A stretch of 43,806 nucleotides of DNA from contig JAFKAC010000256.1 in assembly GCA_025766275.1 (NCBI GenBank), forward strand, positions 1 through 43,806. The letters are read 5' to 3'. The DNA is from Lactarius indigo. Lineage: Eukaryota; Basidiomycota; Agaricomycetes; Russulales; Russulaceae. Shown here one piece after another: positions 32,367 to 43,806 of this stretch. The position numbers and the translations under genes were made by a program. Every line of letters starts with the position of its first letter. Positions within the stretch are counted from its first letter, which is position 1. The notes beneath the pieces are model-generated. The model did no database searches. It was given only the letters and a program-made list of their open reading frames with translations, and was not told where the DNA came from.

Positions 32367-33933
32367 ATGAACCTTGCTCGGCATTCCATCTCTGCCACAG
32401 ACCCTCTCGTGTTATACGATGTCCGGTTTGATTCCGATTGCCAGATCTTCACCGCCTCTTCTCCAGAAGGTTTCGCCCGTCTATCGCGTACTACCTTTGG
32501 ACCTCCTCAAGAAGCGCGGTAAATATCGTCTGACCATCACCCCAGATTATGGTTGATCGTCCTCGACAGAGGTCAGCGGAGGCATATTATCCTCTGTCGT
32601 CCCAATGCACTGCTCATCCCTATTATTCCTCGTCGGTGGCGGTAGAGACCCCCGGTACCCGCCCAATAAAGTCATATTCTGGAACGAGGCTCTCGGGAAA
32701 GAGGTCGCAGAGCTCGAATTCAGGGAGAAGGTCAGGGGACTCGCGTGTCGTCGCGGCTGGCTTGCGGTGGCACTCCGCAGACGTGTGGTTGCTTTCGAGA
32801 TAGGGGAAAGCATAAAGAGGTATGGCGAGTGGGACACCTACGAGAATACGAGGGGTGAGCACGTCTTCCGTCATTAGTACAAGGACACCTCGAGATGGGC
32901 CGCGTCTTGTTAGGTGTCATAGCCATCGCCACTGGCGCATACTCGACCCTACTTGTCGCGCCTGCGCGACAACCTGGACACGTACAACTTATCCATCTCC
33001 CACCCTGTCCCCCACCAATCCCCGTTGGCCCGCCCCCTTCTATCCCTCCCCGGCTGCCACCACCGGTGACGAAGCACCCGCATTCTGTCATTGTCGCACA
33101 TAACACTGCCATCACGACCCTGGCTGTCACACCATCCGGACGATTACTCGCTACTACTTCTGTCCGAGGGACGTTAATTCGCGTATGGGATACTGCCACC
33201 GGAAAGCAGGTCCGCGAATTAAGACGCGGCTCTGATCAAGCAGAGATCTACGGCGTCGCCTTTCGCCCAGACGAAGCAGAAATCTGCGTCTGGAGCGATA
33301 AAGGCACCATCCACGTCTTCTCATTGGCCGCGGGAGCGGGGCTGTCGTGAGTGGTCTCACAATATCACATTCACGAACGCCGCACTTTCACTGCAAATCT
33401 CCTCTTTTAGAAATCGGCAGTCAAAGTTATCCTCGTTGACATCGTTCATTCCGATCCCCAAATACTTCGAATCGGAATGGTCATATGCACGGTTTCGCAT
33501 ACCAACGCAGTCTGCGCACATCTCCTTGACGCAACAGGCCGCCGCGCGCGATGCAAACCCCGATCTCGCCGAAGAGGAGAAATGCACGGTCGGCTGGATC
33601 GAGGCACCCACCTCCCCTCAAACCACTGCTCCTGCACCATCACCCGTGACCGATTACCAGCTGGTCGCTCTGACGTATACCGGCGGTTGGTACCGCCTAG
33701 CCCTCCCCAACAAGAAGCCGTCCTCCGTGCCTGCGGGCTCTGCGCAGACCAATATCACTTCTTCCGGATCCGTGCGTTCGGGGACAGCGCGACCGCCTAG
33801 TGTGTCGTCTGTTGCCGGAGGGGGGCGCGCCGACAAAGGCAAGGGTGTTTCCCGAGATTCTGATAGGAAAGAAGGTCGCGATTGCACTCTGTTGGAGTTC
33901 AGACGCTTCGGCAGCTGGGATGGATGGGGCTAG
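32367..33933 (+). CDS. PROPPIN (WIPI/Atg18/Hsv2-type beta-propeller)
   Basis: Phosphoinositide-binding beta-propeller of the autophagy family. It starts with LVLYDVRFDSDCQIFTASSP and continues with VYRVLPLDLLKKR, GGGRDPRYPPNKVIFW, ELEFREKVRGLACRR, VIAIATGAYSTLLVAPAR, HNTAITTLAVTPSGRLLATT, IRVWDTATGKQVRELRRG (the L-R-R-G lipid-binding motif), AEIYGVAFRPDEAEICVWS and DYQLVALTYTGGWYRLAL. A Ser-rich insert precedes the last strand (LLEFRRFGSWDGWG). The KVIFWNE and LRRG pattern is closest to the WDR45/Hsv2 branch. Five exons. A CCC run at 32476-32478 is one base too long for the conserved GF-VYRV frame. Confidence 0.9.
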
Positions 33934-34048
33934 ACGACGGATTCACGATTACACCATGACGCATGCATGTACCAGTAACTGTATCCACTAGGCTTAGACA
34001 TCATTAATTAGTCAATGATCGGCCCGACCTCACTCAACCTCGACTACG

Positions 34049-35918
34049 ATGGCGACGGTTCAAACAATCGTTGAACCGTTTCGTCCATACAGCTCATCAT
34101 GTGGATATTGTAACAGCAACAGAAATACGAACTTCCAGTCTGCATGCCTCCACGCGTATCGCATGTCGTGTTCGGTGTGATCTTCTCTTTTCCACGCCGC
34201 GAGGCCTGCGTATGTGGTATGCTCAAGGACGACCGAAAGGTCTATCAAAGGATGATCGATCGCGGCTGGCGCAGATCGGGTCTATTCTGCTACAAGCCCG
34301 ATCTCAAACGATCGTGCTGCCCGCAATACGCCATCAAGTGCGTGTGATGCTGCTGTCGGGCAGTGATGTGGGTCTCTGATCTCCTCCGCTGTTCAGGCTG
34401 GACGCGACTGAGTTCAAGGCGTCGAAGAGTCAGCGCAAGCTCATTAATCGGTGAGTCAAGCCCGCCGGGGCGTCGTATGGCCCCGCACACGCGCCGATGC
34501 TGATCGCTCCGCACTGGGCCTCCTCTTCCCCGATAGTTGGAACCGCTTCGTGTTTGGCGGCGATAATGAGGCTGGTGAAGACACGGCGTAGGTCAGGAAG
34601 CTGTACCACATGACCGTGATATACCTATCGGAGAGCATTTCTAGGCCGCGCAAGGGCAAGGGCTCGTCGAACGAGTCCCAATTCGTCCTGGAGGACGCGA
34701 TCCACGCGTCAGAGAATGCCTTGAATGGTTCTGCACACGTCTTCGAGGTTAGTGCCTGGGAACATAGTTAGTCTGTCTCTCACGGAGGTCATGTGGATTT
34801 TTACAGGTCACCCTGGAGCCTTCTGGTTACTCGGACGAGAAATTCGCCTTGTTTCAGAGTTACGAGAAACACATACACAAGAATACCGAGAAGATCAGCG
34901 GTGATTTCAAGCGATTTCTTGTAGAGACCCCCCTACAGGTGAGTATGTCCATTTCCGTGGATGGACAACTTCGTCTAAGACAGTCCCTCAGAGGGAACCC
35001 ATACCCTATCCTTCGACGCCACCAGCTCGTCTTCCTTCCCACTATGGCTCATATCATCAGCTTTACCGCCTTGACGGTAGACTTGTGGCTTTGGGCGTGA
35101 TAGACATCTTACCCAGCTGCGTCTCGAGCGTATACTTCATGTGGGAGAAGGAATACGAGAAGTTTTCTCTCGGAAAAGTCGGTCGTGGAGCCCGCGAGAT
35201 TATGACGTCTGCCTGACCCTTCGACTATCCCAGTTGAGTGCTTTGCGAGAAATCTCGCTGGCCAAGGAATTTCACGATGCTGGCATCTCACAACTGAAAC
35301 ATCTGTATATGGGTCAGAACATCGTCACTTAAGTAACTTGGATTGCGAGCACTGATGATTCCATTGTGTAGGGTACTACATCTACACCTGTCAGAAGATG
35401 AAGTACAAAGGAGAATACTCGCCCTCTTTCTTAGCTGACCCGGTACGTGCGACTTTTTAGCACTTCCGGTTCTCAGACTTATTCGCCTACTAAATAGGAA
35501 GATTTTACTTGGCACCCGTTGCCTGCGTGCCAGAGGGAACTAGAACGATTTAGATATGCTTGTTTTGCACATCCTGAGCATTCATTGGAAGGGCCTCCAC
35601 CATCACTCGGAATCGGTGCGTACTCGTATGCTCGATTATCGTTTACTTACAGTGGTAAATTTCATTGAAGAACCTCCCCCAAAAATACCGGAGAAAGAAT
35701 TGAGCCATGTGCGCTACTTTATGGGTACGCGAGAAGACCCGTCAAGAGTCGTGACAGTGACAGTGAGTTCTTTTTCACGACGACCCTCGTGCTCGTTGAA
35801 AGATCTGTGGCGGCAGAAGTCGAAACATTGGAAGAACCAGATGTCGCGCGAGAATATCTTGTATGCTGTAGAATACCTAGGAGTAGAGTTGTCGCAAGAT
35901 GTGTTATTCTTGCCCTGA
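34049..35918 (+). CDS. ATE1: Arginyl-tRNA-protein transferase
   Basis: Adds arginine to N-terminal Asp/Glu of proteins (Arg/N-degron pathway). Seen: [20 protein letters not shown] (Cys pair of the N-terminal domain), [150 protein letters not shown] and DFTWHPL. The C-terminus is [19 protein letters not shown]. About ten exons. An in-frame TAG at 34589-34591, right after [11 protein letters not shown], is not removed by any canonical intron I can find; it may be an error, a GC-donor intron or a real nonsense change. Confidence 0.92.
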
Positions 35919-36088
35919 GGATGTTGTAGAGTAGATTTTTCATTCGAGTTATCTGCCAAGCCAAGCACGGGGTTCGCCATGGTGAACGTGAACCTAACTT
36001 AGCGTAAGCGCACGACAAAGCGAGTCTCCTCTTCCGGACTCGGGTTCCGACGCCTCGGTCGGTGTTGTTTCGAACTTTGCGCATTTCA

Positions 36089-36930
36089 ATGCGTACCGCA
36101 GCAGGCCATTCCTTTCGCAACCCTGGCCGCTTCTTCCACAGTGGCACAAACTCCTCCTGGACCTGGAAAAACCGCTTCTCCACAAACAGCAACCCCGCCT
36201 TGCGATTGATCTGGTCGACGCTCTTCTGGCTCCCTACCCTCACTGTCTTTACGCAAGTCAGGTGCACGATCCGTGCCGTGACCGGCGATAGCATGCAGGT
36301 CGGCAGGGAACAACAACTTCATCTCACCCCTCCGTTGCTTACAATAACGTTGTTTTTGCCAGCTAGCCGACGTTGAATCCTGACCTATCACGCCCTCGAG
36401 ACGTCGCCCTCTTCAATCGCTGGTCCATCGTGATGAAGCGGCGGTACGAGCGTGGGGACGTCGTCGCGTTCAGGTCGGTGCAGCATTCGCGACTGTGTTA
36501 TTAGGAGCTAGAACTCACAAACGGTTCCAGGTCACCCCAGGAGCACGGCAAGCTATTGGTCAAGCGGCTCGTTGCCCTTCCGGGAGACAAGGTGAGCAAG
36601 ACAACCTATTGCTCGCTCATCTGGTGACCCCCTTCCTCTCTGATACCTCGTTCTGGTTGTGCGTCCGACTAAGGTGAAAACGCTGCCACCGTACGCGGAC
36701 GTGGAGGTCGTCGTCCCCGAGGGTCATGGATTGCTAGAGGGTGACGCGTCATTCAACTCTGAGGACAGCAATCACTTCGGACCGGTAAGCCTGGTAAGTC
36801 CTTGCTGGTGTCCAATTGTTCACTCACTTAACTAGGTTCCTTTGGCCTGATCGATTCAAATTGACGTACGTTGTTTGGCCCCCAAGCGGCTCGGTGCCAT
36901 CACTTCCCATACGACGGCACCCAGTCCGAA
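36089..36930 (+). CDS. IMP2: Mitochondrial inner membrane protease subunit 2
   Basis: Serine/lysine signal peptidase acting in the intermembrane space. Exon 1 gives an Arg/Ser-rich leader and a membrane segment (LRLIWSTLFWLPTLTVF). Next comes the catalytic Ser motif TGDSMQPTLNPD, split by an intron after GDSMQ. Then RDVALFNRWSIV, RYERGDVVAFRSPQ, the catalytic Lys motif LLVKRLVALPGD, PEGHGLLEGDASFNSEDSNHFGPV and LTYVVWPP. The last exon carries three apparent one-base slips between 36838 and 36890, all at short homopolymers, so the exact stop cannot be assigned; about 200 residues is normal for the family. Both catalytic residues are present. Confidence 0.9.
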
Positions 36931-37144
36931 AGAGTTGTCGCCTTACCGCGTTCTTAAAGTTTTTTCATGTCATTTTATGGGACCGGATTTCCCCCAGGCT
37001 GCTCAACGCCACAGGGAGCTTTCGCTTTTAAGAGTGCCACTATTTAGCGTGTGATGGTCATCGATGCATACAACTTTTGTCACTACAACTGGACGTGATA
37101 TCTACCATGCGACGGGATACTGTAACCCGCAGTCCACTAGGGGA

Positions 37145-37833
37145 TCAATCGAACTCAGGCTTCAGGTCATCAACATGTCCCCCTGGAATGGGCGACTGCG
37201 CTTGAGCCACGCCCTCTTGAGAGCGTATCTTTCGTTCCCTTTCCGTCCGCAACGCCTGAGCCCTGCGATCATCCATGAATGCCTCCTTTGCCTAGAAACA
37301 CGACCGAGTTCTTAGCGAAAACGGTTGCTTTGGTAGCGAGAAGGAGACACACCCTCTTTATCCGGAGCTCCTCTTCCACCTTGGCCATCCTCACCTTGAG
37401 TCCTCGTCCTCTTCCTTGCCCGCCGTCTGCAGCGCTTCGCGCAGGATAGCCGCACCGATCCGCAGATCCGACATGGTGCTTGTCATTGAACGTGTAGTAA
37501 GGTTGGAACTGGTCGGACCTACGCGAGTAATAGTGTGCGGGTTCGTGTGAGTCTCGGAACTCAACTGCGGGGGGGGGAAAGGCTAGACCTCAGGGCGGAA
37601 CCCCATCTGCGGTGGAATAGAGTGTGAGGCAGGAACCGAGACTCGGGAAGCAGAGCATAATTTCGACGGACCGCGACGGCGTATTCGAGGGAGCCCTTGG
37701 GATCCACGATATCCCGCTTAATAATCGTATTTGTAGCTTGAATTGGCGAAACTTGGGTTGTTGGGCTCGCGGAGCAATTCTCGGCGATTGTTGACAGGGT
37801 CCTATTAGGAAGGAACACAGTGAATAAAGACAT
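37145..37833 (-). CDS. Unrecognised small basic helical protein
   Basis: Three exons are proposed: an N-terminal exon (MSLFTVFLPNRTLSTIAE ... SLEYAVAVRRNYALL); a middle exon entered through an acceptor after a C-rich tract near 37571 (VEFRDSHEPAHYYSRRSDQF ... KVRMAKVEEELRIKR); and a last exon after a GTGTGT intron (AKEAFMDDRRAQALRTERER ... DDLKPEFD-stop at 37145). The frame is open across both junctions. The first residues could be a mitochondrial presequence. The C-terminal half is a long charged helix. I do not recognise the family. Confidence 0.5.
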
Positions 37834-37872
37834 TCTCCGAGCGAGCTCCCTAGATTACGTGTAGTGCTCTCA

Positions 37873-38028
37873 ATGCACATCCTTAGAATTCGGCCGCATG
37901 ATGCCTGGATCTACGAGACGGCGAAATTCGATGCGTTTTTGCGTGATTTGCGTCGAACGGCTGCGGATCTTGCACTGCATCTAGAAGAGGCGAAGCACCC
38001 CTATGAGTCGTCGCTCAAGAGCAGTTAA
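37873..38028 (+). CDS. Short helical ORF
   Basis: A 51-codon frame starts 39 bases from the divergent start at 37833. Its sequence (RIRPHDAWIYETAKFDAFLR, then TAADLALHLEEAKHPYESS) looks like real protein rather than chance, with an amphipathic C-terminal helix. It may be one exon of a longer gene; downstream to 38470 I found no convincing continuation. Family unknown. Confidence 0.35.
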   Translation: MHILRIRPHDAWIYETAKFDAFLRDLRRTAADLALHLEEAKHPYESSLKSS

Positions 38029-38518
38029 TCGCTCCTGACGAGCAGAACTGGACGACGCGTCGCGCTGCGGGGAAAGACGTAAAGATTTTTCTTGCTCATC
38101 GAATTGTGACATTGAACGGAACGAGACGGGAACGAGAGGAGATCACGACACAGATTAGGGATACGATCACGTGGACGATCCTGTCAACATATTATACAAT
38201 TCCGTTACAATTACGAAGAATCCTCCTCGTCGTCACTTCCAGTTGCCTGTGTCGCTTCTCGGTCTGCGAAAATCCGCCTCCGTCTGGCCGATTGCGTAGT
38301 GCACCGGGATGGTATGCTTGCCTCTGCGGTTCATCCTCGCGGACGAGCCATCGCTACTCCCAGAAGTCTCACGCTGCGGCCAGCGGGTTCTTCACGCGCA
38401 AACAATCGGCCCCTGACGACGTATGGGAAGCCGTGAGTCCGGGGAACGACTGCGTTCGTAGGCGCTGATAAGAAGGACGCATTATCAGGAGGTCGGGCAT
38501 CTGTAGGTTGTGTTGGGG
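38029..38518. other. No confident gene
   Basis: Open stretches exist on both strands. On the minus strand a segment ending ATGSDDEEDSS-stop near 38217 and another containing HPGALRNRPDGGGFSQ look partly coding, but they overlap in different frames and no start or exon chain was found. They may be an alternative 3' end of the lipase gene. Confidence 0.3.
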
Positions 38519-41394
38519 CTACCCATCCCTCGGGAGCATCCAGTGTCGGGTGTCGAAGTCGTCATCGTCACTCTCGGCTTGAGGCTCCACCGCACGACTC
38601 ATATTACTTTGAAGCCCCGCAGAAGCCGGTCGCAATGGCTCGTTAGACACACGAAAGGAAGGACCTGGCTGTGGCGGTCTTGGTTGCTTGACGTCCAAGG
38701 TAGATTTGACGCTCCAAGCGCATACGGTTCTTTATCATGTGTAGCTAGGGAGAGAATAAGCAGCATATCCTGCCGGTACTGGCAAGCTACAAACCTTGGG
38801 CCATGTCACAAATTGAACCAACGTGCAGTAAGCGTGGCCATCTCTGGTGGGTCGGGGTCCGTCAAGATTCGTAACCAATCCTGTTTCCATTAACGTGTGA
38901 GCTGCATACAACTGGTGAGGGTGGGGGAACAACCATAAAGCGAGTTCTTGGCCAAATTCTGTATGAAAACAAGATAAATCCTGAGTGACTGCAGCAGCAA
39001 TAAACGGCTTACGTTACTGCCCCATCGAACCGCTGGAGGAAAACGCTAGACCAATCGGACCCAAGAATTTCGGGAAGCAGATCTAAATCACGAATAACCT
39101 GATATATACCGGTTGTTAGGGCTAACCAAGTGGCAGACTCGAGAAGACGAACCTTGAAGTTCTTTGTAAGCTCCAATTTGAGCCACTGCTCAGCAGCTGA
39201 GAGCAAAAAGTTTCCCCTCCAACCTGCCCGTAACAAATCTTAGTATGATGGCATTCTAGTCAAGATCCAGCCTACCTTTGCTCTTCCTGTGGGCCACAGG
39301 TTTGCCTGCCGACCCTCGTGGGGCAAAGAAGAACAGGTGTACATGAGGATTTGCTTGAGCAACAACAGGGTGTGTGACTGAGAAGGGAGGGAATTAACGC
39401 CCGATTCGTCACGCACGCGTGTCATTTACCATTAAAAAGAAGGTGAAGAGACTGAAGTGGTATGTCTACCCTGGAAAAGCACTGAGTAACGGGAACTGCG
39501 TCACAATCACATTTGAAGGTCTGCTTACCGCAGAGATCCATCTTTGAACTTGCTCCCCCAATTCCAAGGCACCAACCGACCAGTCTTGAGCTTCTGCATT
39601 AGTACCACCGGATTCATAATACCCGGAACAGCAGCTGTCGCCAGCAAAGCGGACCAGATAACGGTATCAGGGGCAGTGATATAGTTTAATACTTTAGTAG
39701 GTCTGCAACCTTTCGTAAGAACACGATAAGAAGCCTTAGACTCAGCCTTACGAATGTCGGTCAGAAGGGACAACAGAAATATTGAGCACACGACCAGTCT
39801 TATTGTAGGCTTCTCGGAACGTCATCGATCCAAAGGTGAACCAACACGCCTGTGAAAATCATTGTTAACTTGGAGAGGGGGATCCATGAGTTGTACCTTC
39901 CGGGCCCAGTCAACAGAGTCAAACCGAGCACCAGTTTTCCAAAATCTAGTAGCCCAGACGTTGATTGGTTCCTCACAGGCGTTGATCTTGTTGGCAAGTT
40001 CTGGGACCAATATTTGCCTGAGTTCGTCATCCGTATGCGTGCAGGCCAATGCGGCGACCAAGGCGCCCGCTGATGTCCCAGTTATAATCCGAGGTAGAAG
40101 TTTCGCATCGAGAAAGGCTTTGACAACACCGAAATGGTCTGCAGGCCATATGGTAAGTCGGTTCCCTTGTCTGCACGCATTGACTACTTACAATATGCGA
40201 ATGTGGCCCCGCCTGAGAGACAAAGGGCAGTAAGACCTAGATTAGTGTTGGCATTTTTGAAGAACCGTTTTTTCTCTTCGTTAGATAGAAGCGGGGTTTC
40301 ACGAATATACTTGAGTGCGCTTTCCAGTTCGTCGATGTATGCTGGGTCCGAATTAGTTGAATGAAACAGAACGCGCCTCGATGCCTCACATTCTATTAAG
40401 TCTTTGGTTCCGTAATAGGTCTGCAACGAGTTGACTTCACGTGCGCCAATGATTTACGATGTGCCTACCTCGCTGTATAATCTGTGGCGCAATTAGTGGT
40501 GATCGGCGTGTGTCCGTGAGAACAAACCTAGGTGACTCAACACCAGCGAAACTATTGCGAATACAAGTCTCCAAGATTTCTAAGACACCGCGAACGTCGT
40601 TGTTCGCCCGAAATGTTCGCAAGGACTTCTTGACCTGCAAGGAACACCCTAGGTGTCAATTACGGAAGTAGGAATAGCAGCAGAACACTCCGACCTTCCG
40701 GACCAGGCGCCAGTCATAGTATGGGTCCTCGTCAGACCGCTTCCATTCATCGAAATCAAGAAAATCGTCGAGTACCGAGGCTGCGTCCACCCATTCCTAA
40801 ACCGGGATTAATGCGTTAAGTCCCGCACAAGAAGGTCAGGACCATACTTCGTAGGTCCTGGATGCCCGCAACTGCTTCCTCAACTGGCCTTTGCGGCCAC
40901 GCCCTATGAAGAATTCATTAATGATTGGATTTTTTACAAGTGGATTCTACTGACACGCTGATAACCATTCCTTCGCATTAACCACCTGGCGGATTGCCAC
41001 ATAAAAGCCGAATTCGCATGCAATAAATAAGCCAATCAATAACTGCGTTTACAGAAGTCAGCTCAACGACGGTGGGGTCAAATAAATGGTATACTGACCA
41101 ACAGTGGCCACCGTAAGAGGATATACAGCCACTCTTGTTTCTTATGAGGCGGTCCTGTCCTTTTCTTCCGTCTGGATTCGCTATTAGGAACAGAACCAGT
41201 CACAAAACGACGAACGCGCACCTGTTCACCTTGATATTAACTGGGGCAAAATCTGACATCGCAGACACTTTGCGTATTCGCGTGGTTCCAATCGATTGGG
41301 GCACCGTTGGGCTGTTTGGTTGTGAAGGGCCGGAGGTTGCATAGTCTACAACCGATTTGCCATCAGCCGTGAGGGCTTCTTCGAAAGCCCTCAT
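38519..41394 (-). CDS. Patatin-type triacylglycerol lipase (Tgl3/4/5-like)
   Basis: Lipid-droplet lipase family. N-terminal segments: MRAFEEALTADGKSVVDYAT and VSAMSDFAPVNIKV; a hydrophobic stretch near 41010; VLDDFLDFDEWKRSDEDPYY; RANNDVRGVLEILETCIRNS; and SETYYGTKDLIE. Catalytic core: oxyanion loop LCLSGGATFAY, nucleophile elbow IITGTSAGALVAAL, then NVWATRFWKTGARFDSVDW, YITAPDTVIWSALLATAAVP and the catalytic Asp in KFKDGSLR. C-terminal: QANPHVHLFFFAPRGSAGKP, WLKLELTKNFKVRLLES and GHAYCTLVQFVTWPK, ending with an acidic tail (ESDDDDFDTRHWM) and a stop at 38519. The last two exons are the least certain. Ser and Asp of the catalytic dyad are intact. Confidence 0.87.
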
Positions 41395-41669
41395 ATGACT
41401 GTCACGACCCTAGCGTCAATCAAGGAGTCCAAATGACCACGGATACCTCAAGGGACATACTCTTCGTCTACATATGTGAATGGATCAAGAAGTCTGTGGG
41501 TTGTGGAAGGAAAAGTGCGGCGCCTTCGCAAGTCGGAATGAGACATGGTAGAACGGAACCAAGTTACAATATAATAAAAGAGAGAGAGCGGAAAACGAGT
41601 GATGTGTCCTTGCGGAGTGCACGCATAAGGTACATAACATTGCAACCCATCAGCCAATTTCACGTGACA

Positions 41670-43806
41670 CTACTGGGCGCGTTTAAACCACTGATTTAAG
41701 TTCGTTTGCCCCATTGCAGACACCATCTGCCTTATACCCTCCTTCTCGACCATGCATTTATACCGCATAAATTGCCTCATTGTACCTGCTGGAATTGGAG
41801 TAACAGCAGTAAAGACCTTACTGGCGATGAGTTGCTCAAAGGCCTAGGAAATGTCTTGCGCATCAAGATGTCGGCTTGTGAGAAAGCACTATAGTCGCGC
41901 ACCGTCATCAGAACCTCCTTGTTGCAGCGCACCATGCCAATACTACTACCCCCGATTTGAACTGGCGCTGATTGTGATGTGCGAACCTGCTTCTGGAAGA
42001 GTCGTGTAACATCTCGAATGTGATTGACTCATGTCCGGCAGTGTCAGCGTGGACCGATGCGATGAGAAGACACGCAGCGGGATAGGATATATCTGAGAAT
42101 GCGTCACATATCGTCAGGATCGGTCGGTAAATGAAACGTACCAGAAAGAAACGGGAAAGGCGCTGGAACCTTTGAGATGCTATCGCGTCCGATAGCCGAG
42201 ATGCATTTGGCAAAGGAGACGTCGGGGACAAATTTAGTACGAGGTCCATCTGAAAATAGGTAGATGTCAGATAGAGCTTGTAAGCCGAAGCTGAGATGAC
42301 GCGCCAGGATTCTGTTCAGGATCCGAACGTCCTTCGTTAAGTCATACGTATCCGAGAGGGCCGCCTGCACAGAGCGGTCGTTGAGGAATTTTTCCACAGC
42401 GGTTGCCCACCAGAGCTCCCAGTCTTCGTTCGATGGACTAGGTTTGGCAGTGAGGGCGTTCCTCGCAATCGAAATCCAGTCATCCAACGTGCCAGGGCCA
42501 GCCGTACGCAGCATACGCCCAGAGAAACGACTCTTTACACGCTTCTCAAGTAAGTTAATGGTGTCCACCCGTGTCGTCACCCCGATGACCGCAATGCCCT
42601 TGCTGCCCTTGCCAGCGCGGCAACTCTGCGCAGTATCTAGGAGGCAGTAGAGCAACGCCTGGCGACCATGGATAGCGAAGAGATCGAATGCCTCTAGTAT
42701 GAGTACGGTAGGTCGAGGAAGCGTCGGAAGAGCAGAGATCAAAGTCGGTAGGTAGGTAGGAGGCGGAAGAGGCAAGGTATGGTCAGAAGCATCAGCAGCA
42801 CGCTGAGACTCGTCTTCCATGTCTGTCACTTCGATATCAAACGAACGTCCGGTCTGGGTGGAAAGCTGCCTCGCTATCTCACGCAGAGCCAGTCGGTCGT
42901 TATGCTGAACGTGCCCAGATAGCCGAATGACGATTGGCTGGGAAGAAAGGGAAGCAAGCGCCTCGTCCAAAAGCTGAACAGACGAAGCTGTCATTAAGTG
43001 GTGTCTGTTCCAGAAGCGTGGATACTGACACGAGATTTCCCACTTCCACGGGGACCGATGAGCAGACAGCTATTTCCTTCACCCCGCTCCAACGTCCCAG
43101 TGAAAAGTGCCTTTAGCTGCTCCAGTACGACAGCATTTGCAGTAGGTGCCCCGTTTTCATCTTCTTGATTGAAGACAGCAGTTTTCGGATCGTTTAGTGC
43201 GTGAAAGATAGAGCGTTTCTGCGCTTGCAGGCACCGAGGGGAGTATGCGTATCCCGGAATATTCTGGATAATGCTTGATTGTGTACCTCGGGGAGCGGAC
43301 TGTCCTAATAGTTTAGAAGGACTCATGCGATTGGCGGTAGTTTTTTTAAGGGATGTCGGGGATCGAGACGACGACGGAGGGGCCCTTTGAGCCACCTTTG
43401 GCCGGGTAGGGGTTGGTGAAGAAGAGCCGGCCCCTGTCTTTGCTGGTAGACGTTTCGAAGGACGAGGTGCTGGTGATACTATCTCAACGTAAACACGAGG
43501 TAGCTGAGAGGGCTTCAACAAGGCCGTCTCTTGTCTCTTTTTCTTCCTATTAGGTGACAGCAGCAACTCGTCGTCAGACTTAGCGTCTTCCTGATCACTA
43601 GAAAAGTCTGCATGGGGAGTTTCAGAATGAACGACAAGAGGCGCCTTGGTCTGAGAGCGAGTAAGATGTTTCTCTCTTTCTTTCTTGACGGGCTTGGCGA
43701 GGGAACAGACTTGGTGGAACGGTTGGGAGCGCGGCGTTGGACACTAGAGGTGGTGGTTGTGAGGCATTCGGATCTTTTAGCTGGGATTCCCGGGATGGAG
43801 AGAAAG
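41670..43806 (-). CDS. ORC4: Origin recognition complex subunit 4 (5' end near or beyond window edge)
   Basis: AAA+ subunit of the replication-origin complex. The N-terminus is disordered and basic (PNRKKKRQETALLKPSQLPR). Then IIQNIPGYAYSPRCLQAQKR, LEQLKALFTGTLERGEGNS and Walker A LLIGPRGSGKS. Walker B is LILEAFDLFA, with Glu-Ala where Asp-Glu is common. Then LLYCLLDTAQS, GVTTRVDTINLLEKRVKSRFS, a winged-helix segment YPAACLLIASVHADTAGHES, SAPVQIGGSSIGMVRCNKEV and a C-terminal GQTNLNQWFKRAQ-stop at 41670. Introns fit. A missing base at a TT run (41997-42001) shifts the frame between EMLHDS and FQKQVRTSQS. The upstream frame stays open to the window edge, so the true start is not fixed. Confidence 0.92.

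Noticed and set aside
35762..35801. A GTGAGT intron near the ATE1 3' end
   Set aside because: The frame is open straight through and joins to the conserved C-terminus (WRQKSKHW ... [11 protein letters not shown]); removing the segment breaks it.
38735..38800. A 25-nt intron in the lipase gene
   Set aside because: A 50-nt alternative ending at the CCCTAG acceptor gives an open, sensible exon, so the very short intron was not accepted.

Overview
The window is eukaryotic and almost certainly from an Agaricomycete (Basidiomycota) fungus. Genes lie on both strands with little space between them and carry many 45-60-nt GT-AG introns with CTNAY-type branch sites. Two families typical of mushroom-class fungi occur here: a DUF6535 membrane protein and an expanded single-domain G-protein family. 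A relative of Rhizoctonia or Ceratobasidium is possible but cannot be shown from this sequence.

Layout. 1-3509: DUF6535 gene. 4177-5775: unresolved minus-strand coding remnants. About 5900-6760: AT-rich tract. 6572-13493 (minus): a G-domain gene whose 3' half is the main discovery. 13560-15930: degraded coding relics and one copy of a dispersed repeat (other copy at 1-112). 15934-43806: ordinary housekeeping genes: ankyrin-FYVE-RING protein (-), kynurenine aminotransferase (+), Slh1/ASCC3-type helicase (-), EMC3 (+), NCS-1/Frq1 (-), a Cys/Ser-rich protein (+), a PROPPIN (+), arginyl-tRNA-protein transferase ATE1 (+), mitochondrial protease IMP2 (+), an unrecognised gene (-), patatin-type TAG lipase (-) and ORC4 (-).

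Main discovery. From 6747 to 12260 the DNA looks like a minisatellite of about 66-nt units. On the minus strand each unit is a complete small intron: GTGAGT-type donor, CTGAC/CTAAC branch site, CAG/TAG acceptor. Between every acceptor and the next donor lie exactly three bases, and those three bases vary although their flanks are conserved. I read 84 such single-codon exons. Read in order they contain no stop, and they encode a sensible peptide: a charged, aromatic, amphipathic stretch; a 24-residue uncharged Cys-rich stretch of membrane-span size; then another charged stretch. Both other phases stop within ten codons. The upstream G-domain exons sum to exactly 295 codons and enter the array in the correct phase; a 42-residue terminal exon follows it in phase. 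An independent 3-nt exon (CAT, His) sits in the neighbouring FYVE gene, where it restores the RRHHCRRCG signature. This supports the idea that the organism can splice single-codon exons.

Caveat. At least eight conserved genes show apparent one-base frame slips, mostly at short homopolymers. That suggests residual long-read indels in the assembly. All gene models were built by eye from splice signals and protein-family knowledge.
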